DNA from: Metridium senile
Taxonomy: Eukaryota > Cnidaria > Anthozoa > Actiniaria > Metridiidae
Length of the DNA stretch: 64,000 nt
Assembly: GCA_949775045.1 (NCBI GenBank)
Contig: OX459102.1
Coordinates: 2,412,101-2,476,100, forward strand
Direction of reading: 5' to 3'
Below are positions 57,541 through 64,000 of the stretch, piece after piece; the first letter of the stretch is position 1; each line of letters opens with the position of its first letter. The notes under the pieces are model-generated. The model saw nothing but the letters and a program-made list of their open reading frames with translations. It searched no databases and was not told where the DNA came from. The translations under genes were made by a program, and so were the position numbers.

Positions 57541-58085
57541 TATAAATTTAGAAACCAGTTCAATTTTTTGTAGCCAGTTTAAAATTTTCAAACTGGTTCA
57601 TTTTTAAATTTAAACTGGTTTGGTTATCTTGGATTCTTAAAAGGGATTTTTTGGGGGACTCATTAGAAAAACAGGGGCTTGGCTTTTTTTTTGGGGGGGG
57701 GGACTCTCAAAAGAACTATGAAAATATGTTCACTCTCATCCCCCCTTACCTTCACCTCATCCCTCTGCTACTCTACCTCCCCTCCCCTATTTGTACCAAC
57801 TGCCTATCCCCCAGTTTTCACTTCACTACCTTCCCTCCCCTTACAGTAAACGTCAACTAATTAACATTTTTATTTTTTATCTTACCTCAACTGAGTCTCG
57901 AACCAGCAACCTTATGTTTGGTAGTCCACTCCTTTACCAAAACACCACGATTGATTTGATTGCAAAGTACGGATTGAACTTTAATTTTATTCAATTCTAT
58001 ACGCTTTTAATTCCGACGTCATTACACTTATTGATATTCACGCATGCGCAGCAGTACAAATTTCGCACATGGACAAAATATAAAC
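57541..58085. other. Polypurine/polypyrimidine stretch, no gene
   Basis: A G10 run near 57696 and long C/T-rich sequence 57738-57842 produce unreliable short ORFs. At 58025-58080 a CGCATGCGCAG motif (NRF1-like palindrome) stands just upstream of the ATGGCGG start of the integrase remnant and may be its promoter. Confidence 0.4.
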
Positions 58086-58960
58086 ATGGCGGCTCGATCA
58101 AGTGAAGTTCGCGAACTTTGTGTCAACAAGAAAACCTTTTATAGATCGCTGGAGGAACTAAAATCGAAACAAAAAACAAGCGCTTCACTGATAACTTTAT
58201 AAATTGATGATGAATTCTACAACAGAGCTAAAGATTATTTGAAAAGCAAAGTTGAAGACGGAGTAGAGGAAGCAATGGAAACAGAAGTTCACAAGCCAGC
58301 AGTTCAACCTTTGTCGATTTGGGAAAAGACTACTATAACTCGAAAGAAATGGAAGTACTTAAATGACAGTATTGCTATAGATGGACGGAAGGTCGTTCCC
58401 AAACGCAAATTATACGACGTCCTTTCTTTGGCTCACCACAGAGTTGCTCACCGAGGAAGGCAAATCACTCTTAAATCGATGCAAGATAATTTTTCTGAAG
58501 TTAACCAAAAGGTTGTGAACATTTATACGAACATGTGTAAAAGTTCATGCTGAACAAATGCCAATAGAACGTGGAAAGAGGACACAAGATCAATGATAAT
58601 GAGTACTGCCCAAAACATTCATCATTGGTGTCAAACAACACTAAAAGTCTCCTACATAATGAATATTTCTTACCTTTCTACTATCAAAACCAGCCCGTAT
58701 GAAGCCGTTTTTGGCTTTAAGCCTCACTGAGAGGCAAGCAAACCTCACAAGGAAACTGAGGAAGAACCACAGCCTGTGAGAGAAGCAAGCAAGCCCCACA
58801 AAGGAACCGAGGAAGAACCAGAGCCTGTGAAAGAAGCAAGCAAGCCCCATGAAGAAACTGAGGAAGAAGCACAAGTAGAAAGACACAGAAAACGACAACA
58901 AATCCACGAAAATAAAGAAAAATATAATGCAAAGAAGGTGAATTCATCCAAAAAGAAAAC
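58086..58960 (+). pseudogene. KRBA2/Ginger-like integrase remnant with internal deletion
   Basis: ATG 58086 opens MAARSSEVRELCVNKKTFY; TAA at 58200 interrupts. The frame resumes with SIWEKTTITRKKWKYL and the H2C2-type finger HHRVAHRGRQI .. MCK, shifts near 58545 (FHAEQMPIERGK), then after a deletion of the whole catalytic core gives YLSTIKTSPYEAVFGFKPH and a stop. The DDE residues are lost. A 51-bp coding repeat x3 (58731-58880; EASKPHKETEEEPEPV) follows, then RHRKRQQIHENKEKYNAKK, the usual post-core segment. The family resemblance is to the integrase of KRBA2-type proteins. Confidence 0.6.
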
Positions 58961-58977
58961 AAAGAAATTTAAAATGA

Positions 58978-60211
58978 ATGTGCAATCAAGTGTTGGCAAT
59001 CAGCAAAGCCATTCGAAATCCAAGGACCCTGAAGGACCACTTTGACAATGAGCTTCTGTACAAGAAGTTCGTCCAACACAACTTGGACGAGAGGGAGAAG
59101 AATCCCAAGAAAGGAATGAATGGAAACACCATTGTCATCTACATACCCACGTACTCAAACTTCGCCAAGTATCTAATGAACACCTTCTCCCCAATGACAG
59201 ATGATGTAGGCATTCTTAAACAATCACTCTCTGATCCTCAAACCAGTCTCTAACAACTCTCTTGCAATTTGTTTCAGCTCCAGAAAACATTAAGGATTAT
59301 CCTTGATTCGCTACGAAACTGGAGGTTATCCCTTAAAAAGTAAGAGCAGAGGAGAAGTCTGTCAGGCAGTGGGACGAAAAGCAAACCTTGATCACTCCTG
59401 AGCAGATGTTGGCCATGAAGAACTCAGATTACGCCCTCAAGATGAAAAACATCATCGACAATCCAGATATGCGCAAACGCGACACAGATGAGTGCCTAGA
59501 AGTGAGAAACTACCTGATGTTCAGAATAGTTTCTCAAAACTCAAGCAGATCAGGACCAATTGCCAACCTCACCGTCTCCGACATGTCCAAGTCAGAGAAA
59601 CAAGATGGGAAACGGTTCGTACACGTTGCAAAGCATAAGACTGGGATAGTCTATGGTGGAGCACTTCTTAACATGAGCGAGGAGCTATACTCAGATGTCT
59701 GGAAATTTATTTGTGGATTTCGTGTCATTCTCCAAGACCCAAACAACGACACAGACCATCTATTCATCGGCAGGATCGGGAGACCCATCGATAATTCCCA
59801 CGTGAACGTCTGTTTGAAGTCGTTCGCCAGAAAGACCAATGTTCTACCAGACAAGTGATCGAGAAGTTCTCCCGAACCAGCGTCAGAAAGGCTACAGTCA
59901 TTAACACGCGGGAGAAGAGCGACAAGGAGAAGAGGGAGCAAGCCACAATAACGGCTCATTCCGTGTCCACTGCAGACGCCCACTACAGCCTGCAAAACAA
60001 GATCAACATGGCCCCACAAGGCCATGACAGCATCCGTAGGCTCTATGGGAGTCCTTTTAAGAGCCCTGTCCAGAAGAGCACAGAAACACCCACAAAGGCC
60101 GAGAAGATCGCCCCTAGCACCATACCTTCATGCACAACCACTTCTATGGTACCACCTATTCCCCCACAGAAGAGCGGGAGCTACATAGTCAAGAGCAAGA
60201 GCAAAGCATAG
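58978..60211 (+). pseudogene. Tyrosine recombinase remnant (Crypton/YR-type)
   Basis: Blocks: PTYSNFAKYLMNTFSPM (58978-59253, core-binding-like), then QMLAMKNSDYALKMKNII and NSSRSGPIANLTVSDM (catalytic Arg), HVAKHKTG (Lys), DHLFIGRIGRPIDNSHVN to a stop at 59858. After a frameshift it reads SVRKATVINTREKSDKEKRE (second Arg), AHSVSTADAHYSL (His and candidate Tyr), and a Pro/Thr/Lys-rich tail to 60211. The R-K-R-H-Y order of the tyrosine recombinase fold is complete once both frames are read. Stops and frameshifts near 59250, 59330 and 59850 make it inactive. Confidence 0.6.
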
Positions 60212-60440
60212 AATATGTGTGGCGAAGAACTCATCTTTTCCAACGCCGGAGCCATCATCACTGGTCGTCAAGCAGCCACAAGATAGAACATCACGCAGCT
60301 CATCGCCACCAACTCAGTCCTCTCCCAGATAGCCTTCAGGGAGGGGGACCAAAGATTATTCGAGAAATAAAGTCTATGAAGAAGAAAGAGATGAGGAAGA
60401 CATCTCTTTGACCGACCGCTGCGTAACACAACCTGTAACT

Positions 60441-60560
60441 GTAAATACAAGTTGACATTAACAATGTTCGATTTAACAACGCAAATACGAAATATACGCT
60501 CATCAAATTTATCCCTGTAAACACAAGTTGACATTAACAATGTTCGATTTAACAACGCAA
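60441..60560 (+). repeat. 44-bp direct repeat x2
   Basis: Two copies of GTAAAYACAAGTTGACATTA.. at 60441-60484 and 60517-60560 with two mismatches, spaced 76 bp apart. Confidence 0.85.
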
Positions 60561-60691
60561 AGACGAAGATGGCTGTCAAACAGCTTCCTCGGGGCCCAAG
60601 GCTGAGATTTTAAATGTAAATAAATAAAAGTCTGAAAGACTCTAAACTCAAAATCTAACTTATTGCGCCCAAAGCGCAAAAGATGTCTTTG

Positions 60692-60736
60692 GAGAGTCCT
60701 GTAATGGGCTGGTGGTTCGACTCCACCGAGACTCTC
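60692..60736 (+). other. tRNA-like acceptor/T-arm hairpin with Pol III B box
   Basis: A 7-bp stem GAGAGTC (60692-60698)/GACTCTC (60730-60736) stacks on a 5-bp stem GGTGG/CCACC closing a TTCGACT loop (60711-60727). GGTTCGACTCC at 60714-60724 is an exact B-box consensus. D and anticodon arms are absent (only 12 nt between), and no A box is evident at the right distance. It may be the relic of a tRNA-derived SINE or a truncated tRNA gene. Confidence 0.45.
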
Positions 60737-60929
60737 ACGCACACTTGGGCCAATGTTAGTTTGTGGAGTAAAATTCACGTTTATCACACTTCATGTTTTT
60801 TACTCATCTGAGGTCCATTTTTTTCGATTTTCAATAAATCATATCTCACCTGCGTTTTAGTCTTTTGCCAATCTTTCTCCACCATCGTGTAGAACATCTG
60901 TTGGACTACATTTCATATTCTATAACTTG

Positions 60930-61780
60930 TTTCCACACGCCCAATATTGACGGAGATATCAATGGTCAAACATGGCAAGTATGCAAAAATCTCCAAAATC
61001 ACGCTGTCTCCGACACTTTACCTTCCCTCATGTACATCAAGGACTCACCTTAATAGCTTTATAATAAAAACTCATATGCTACGCTTAGTGTAGTACACGT
61101 CTAACAAGTATCAACTTTTGAATAGACAGCAAAGAGGTTTCGAAAATCTTCAAAATCGCGCTGTCTCCGATGTTTGACCTCCCCCTAACTTTACTAAGGA
61201 TTTTACTTAATAGATCCAAACTAAAAGTGCGAGTACTACACTAAGTCTAGTATATGCAAACGGAACATCAACCCATAGCATTGCATTCTTATAGTAGATT
61301 AGGGTGGGTCAAACCTCAGAAACAGTGAAAAAAAAAACCCTTGAAATTTTCAACTTTAAGTTTTTCAAAACTAAAACCACAGCTAAAATACCCTTCTAAC
61401 GTTGAGTAACTTTGTAGAACATCGGCTCGGATTTACCTAATCTAAACATACTAAACCATACGTATACCTCTGAAAATTCAGCCACTTGTAAAACTCCATA
61501 TATTTACTCTGAAACAAAGAAGTATACAAACCTAAACCCCTTGGAGAAAAAGTGTCCAAACTTATTCATACCAAACCTTTTTTCGAAGTTTGAGACCTTG
61601 TGTCTTCAAGACATTCTTGTCAAATCCAATCAAACCCTTGCCCTGGGTAAACCTGGAGGAGACCTACAAAACAATAGTAAACACGTTATAAAATAAAGTA
61701 TTATAACATAGATAATATATAACGAGCGATCTTATTCGCTCTTCATCTATGAACAAAAAATGGATGGAGCACGCTCACGC
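60930..61780. repeat. Diverged tandem duplication and Crypton-end-like hairpin; no gene
   Basis: The segments around 60975-61060 and 61140-61225 share TCTCCAAAATCACGCTGTCT-type sequence and a following TAATAG block, about 165 bp apart. At 61680-61755 a TATAACATAGAT motif and a complementary ATCTATGAAC surround the hairpin-like AGCGATCTTATTCGCT, directly upstream of the Crypton remnant. Otherwise no gene. Confidence 0.5.
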
Positions 61781-61827
61781 CATCACAAGTGAAACATTTT
61801 TTGCTTGTTTTTTTTTTGTGCAGTAAA

Positions 61828-63235
61828 ATGGCGGAAAATTTTGAGAATGACCTCAATTATCCTAATTTTGACCCCACACCCGATTCTAATAAAGAAATGA
61901 CACGCTATCCAGACTTAAGCCAACAAGAATTACAAGAAATACTTGCAAAGAAACACTCTGAAAAGACGAGAAAGACAACAAATTGGTCGGTGTCAACGTT
62001 CAAAGGTAACATTTATTATTACAAAATGCAGTGTAAATACTTTCTACAATATTTCAAACAGAACACGAAGCTATATAAACATCAATGTCAATTTGATATC
62101 CATAATATAAATATCAATGTCAATGTTGAGTTATGTATAATGTGTAATTATTATATATGTTATATAAGTATTAAAATACTCTTGAGGATTCATCATTGAA
62201 TGTAAACAAAGGCACAATTCACAACAATTACAAACTTAATTTACCTCCAAGTTTAGCCGGCAATTTTAGTTTTTCTTCTTTCAATTTTGATTTTGTAGAT
62301 TGGTGCAAACACAAGAGAATCCAAACTCCACTTGAAAGAATGAACATAGGCCAACTAGACCAGAATTTGAGGCGATATACGTGGAAGCAAGGACCAAGTC
62401 AGAAAAGATGTACAGCTGCTCTACACTTTTGGGTTTTCGCCACTCTATTGAAAGACATCTGAATCAGCCACAATATAACCGAGATATCAAGATGTCCAGT
62501 GATCCTAGACTGAACAGATCAAACCAGATGCTCGATGCACAACTTGTCCAAATTAAAAGAACCGGGAAAAGCAACACTCGACATAAACCAGTTATAGAAG
62601 AAGATCTGCTCAAGCTTAGAAAGTCAACAGCATTATCGCTCAACAGTCCTGCCACACTTGTAAGAAATGTGTGGTTTCACATCGTCCTTTTTTTTCTGTA
62701 GACGAGGAAGAGAGGGCCAGAGAAACTTAAGTAAATCATGTTTCAGGTTTGAAGTTGACGAGGGGGGCGAAGATATGTAACAATAGCCCACGACGAGCTA
62801 TCACAGAATCATCAAGGTGGTCTTGGCGACACTAGTACTAGTACAGAGAAATATGCTAGAATGTACGAAACAGACGCTGAAAATGACAGCTTTAAAGCTC
62901 TTCAGCTTTATGTCTCAAAGATGAATCCAAAGATTGATGCATTCTTCCAGTATCCAAGTAAAACTTGGCCGCCGAGTGATGCAGTCTGGTTTGACACGAA
63001 GCCTATCAGTGTTAACAAACTCGATAGCATGATGAAAACCATCAGCGAAATCGCGGGCCTATCGAAGCTATACACAAATCATTCAGTTAGAGCAACGTCA
63101 ATCACCTTGTGGTCGAATGCAGGTGTTCCAAATCGTCACATTATGGCAATATCTGGCCACAGGAATGAGCAAAGTTTAGCTCATTATAACACGAAATCAA
63201 ATGGCGCGAAGTCGCTGACACAATATCCGAGAAGA
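61828..63235 (+). pseudogene. Crypton-type tyrosine recombinase, two exons, frameshifted
   Basis: Exon 1 (61828-62005, donor gtaaca) begins MAENFENDLNYPNFDPTPD and holds YPDLSQQELQEILAKKHSEK. The second exon from about 62300 has RMNIGQLDQNLRRY, a one-base shift near 62378, then YVEARTKSEKMYSCSTLLGF, HKPVIEEDLLKLRKSTALSL and TLVRNVWFHIVLFF. A further slip at the G6 run near 62772 leads to YVTIAHDELSQNHQGGLGD. The 62861-63250 frame gives VWFDTKPISVNKLDSMMKTI, LYTNHSVRATSITLWSNAGV (Arg) and HIMAISGHRNEQSLAHYNTK (His, Arg, Tyr). Catalytic residues are preserved; the first-exon and C-terminal layout matches DUF3504/QRICH1-like Cryptons. The 3' end passes abruptly into a BEL/Pao sequence. Confidence 0.7.
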
Positions 63236-63246
63236 AGTGCAGAAAG

Positions 63247-64000
63247 ATAACGATCGACGACCTTGCTACCTTTGTAGAAGGTCGTGCAAGAGTTGCCGCT
63301 CATCCCATCGTTGGCAACATCTCCGGAGACAGTAACAAGATTCTCACACGACGAGCAGTTACTTTTGCAACATCATTTTCAAACGACCACGAAAGGCGGT
63401 CCAAAGCAGGAAAATGTCCGTCATGCCAGCAAAATCACTGGCTATCACAATGTCTTACTTTCAAGGCAATGAGAATTTGTTCGAAACGAGTCACTCTGCG
63501 ACAAATGTCTAACATACGGCAATAACCCAAGTTCCTGCTCAAAGACAAGCTTCTGTAAAGTAGACGGTTGTACGCAGAAACATTCCACGTTCCTACACCC
63601 AAAGTTAAGCAACAATAAGGAAATACAGAATAGCAATCCTGCGACAAACGGTGTATACCTCCCAGCTGCAAGTAACGTTCGCAACGGTTACGTCAAAGGC
63701 CAGCCAGCCGTCTGTTCGCGAGAGGCAATGGCCCTTCCAATTGTACCAGTAAATAATAAAGTCTATGGCTGCGATACGACGGTACGTACTTATGCATTCC
63801 TTGATGGAGGATCAAATACTACCTATTGTATGGAAGAGTTGAGGGACGCGTTAAACGCCAAAGGGAACGCGACGACATTATCTATAACGACAATCGAAAA
63901 AACTGACAGTAAAAAGGAAACGACGGTCATGAGTCATCAAGTATCCGCCCTCGATGACGATATGCAAGTTAATCTACCCACAGTTTATTCTATCGCCAGG
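63247..64000 (+). mobile_element. BEL/Pao Gag-Pol fragment continuing beyond the window
   Basis: The frame from 63247 reads ITIDDLATFVEGRARVAAHP (Gag C-terminal block), KCPSCQQNHWLSQC (CCHC knuckle), and shifts near 63475 into a frame open from there to the last base: NESLCDKCLTYGNNPSSCS, CKVDGCTQKHSTFLHP (second Cys/His cluster) and YAFLDGGSNTTYC, the peptidase A17-type aspartic protease motif (LDxGSx(2)T). This is the BEL/Pao order Gag-knuckles-protease; RT should lie beyond 64000. The 5' Gag is missing, replaced by the Crypton tail. Confidence 0.75.

Noticed and set aside
58641..58999. Three overlapping hydrophobic minus-strand ORFs that look like membrane proteins
   Set aside because: They are shadows of the K/E-rich tail repeats of the integrase remnant, whose complement encodes Phe/Leu/Ser.

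Overview
This window is eukaryotic nuclear DNA that is AT-rich, intron-bearing and crowded with transposons. There are GT..AG introns of 80 bp to several hundred bp, ATGGCGG-type gene starts, no operons and no bacterial signals. The mixture of elements (Helentron-type EN and RPA-like fragments, Crypton-type tyrosine recombinases, KRBA2-like integrase, Penelope-like elements, CR1/L2-like LINEs, Ty3/gypsy, BEL/Pao, piggyBac-like and P-like transposases) suggests a marine invertebrate, most likely an anthozoan cnidarian such as a coral or sea anemone. The host assignment is inference; I could not run a search.

Layout. 0-3 kb holds an intact 994-codon minus-strand ORF that joins a transposase-like RNase H region, an OTU-type protease domain and a CXC-type cysteine cluster, followed by a 440-bp ATCGATC-rich satellite. 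3.5-10.5 kb has no firm gene but several foldback palindromes and tandem repeats. 10.5-13.1 kb is a frameshifted P-like transposase on the minus strand. 13.9-15.06 kb is the best host-gene candidate: a TATA promoter and four exons of a CUT-homeobox transcription factor gene whose last homeobox exon I did not find. Just after exon 4 lie Helentron remnants (endonuclease, RPA-like protein), and the RPA-like remnant is itself split by Crypton-related sequence. 18-25.7 kb carries three decayed transposon proteins. 26.5-27.6 kb is a 1,007-bp piggyBac-like element with TTAA duplications.

29.7-31.3 kb is a phase-consistent three-exon coding unit truncated by another RPA-like fragment. 32-33 kb has two well-formed exons of unknown function. 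34-36.8 kb is a degraded Penelope-like element, followed by an acidic low-complexity ORF. 38-45 kb is a mosaic of KDZ-like zinc-finger exons, two LINE 3' ends, Ty3/gypsy fragments, an RPA-like remnant and a MITE. 45-50 kb is a multi-exon transposase pseudogene whose intron took up a LINE tail and then a Penelope-like element. That Penelope-like insertion has a long RT plus GIY-YIG ORF, a 16-bp target-site duplication and a complete minimal hammerhead ribozyme at its 3' end.

50-58 kb holds a long LINE, a poly(A)-ended LINE tail and a second transposase pseudogene. 58-64 kb holds a KRBA2-like integrase remnant, two tyrosine recombinase remnants and the start of a BEL/Pao Gag-Pol that runs off the window. 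Almost everything coding is mobile-element derived and most copies carry frameshifts or stops. The exceptions with long intact frames are the transposase-OTU ORF and the RT/GIY-YIG ORF. The CUT-homeobox exons carry one homopolymer frameshift.
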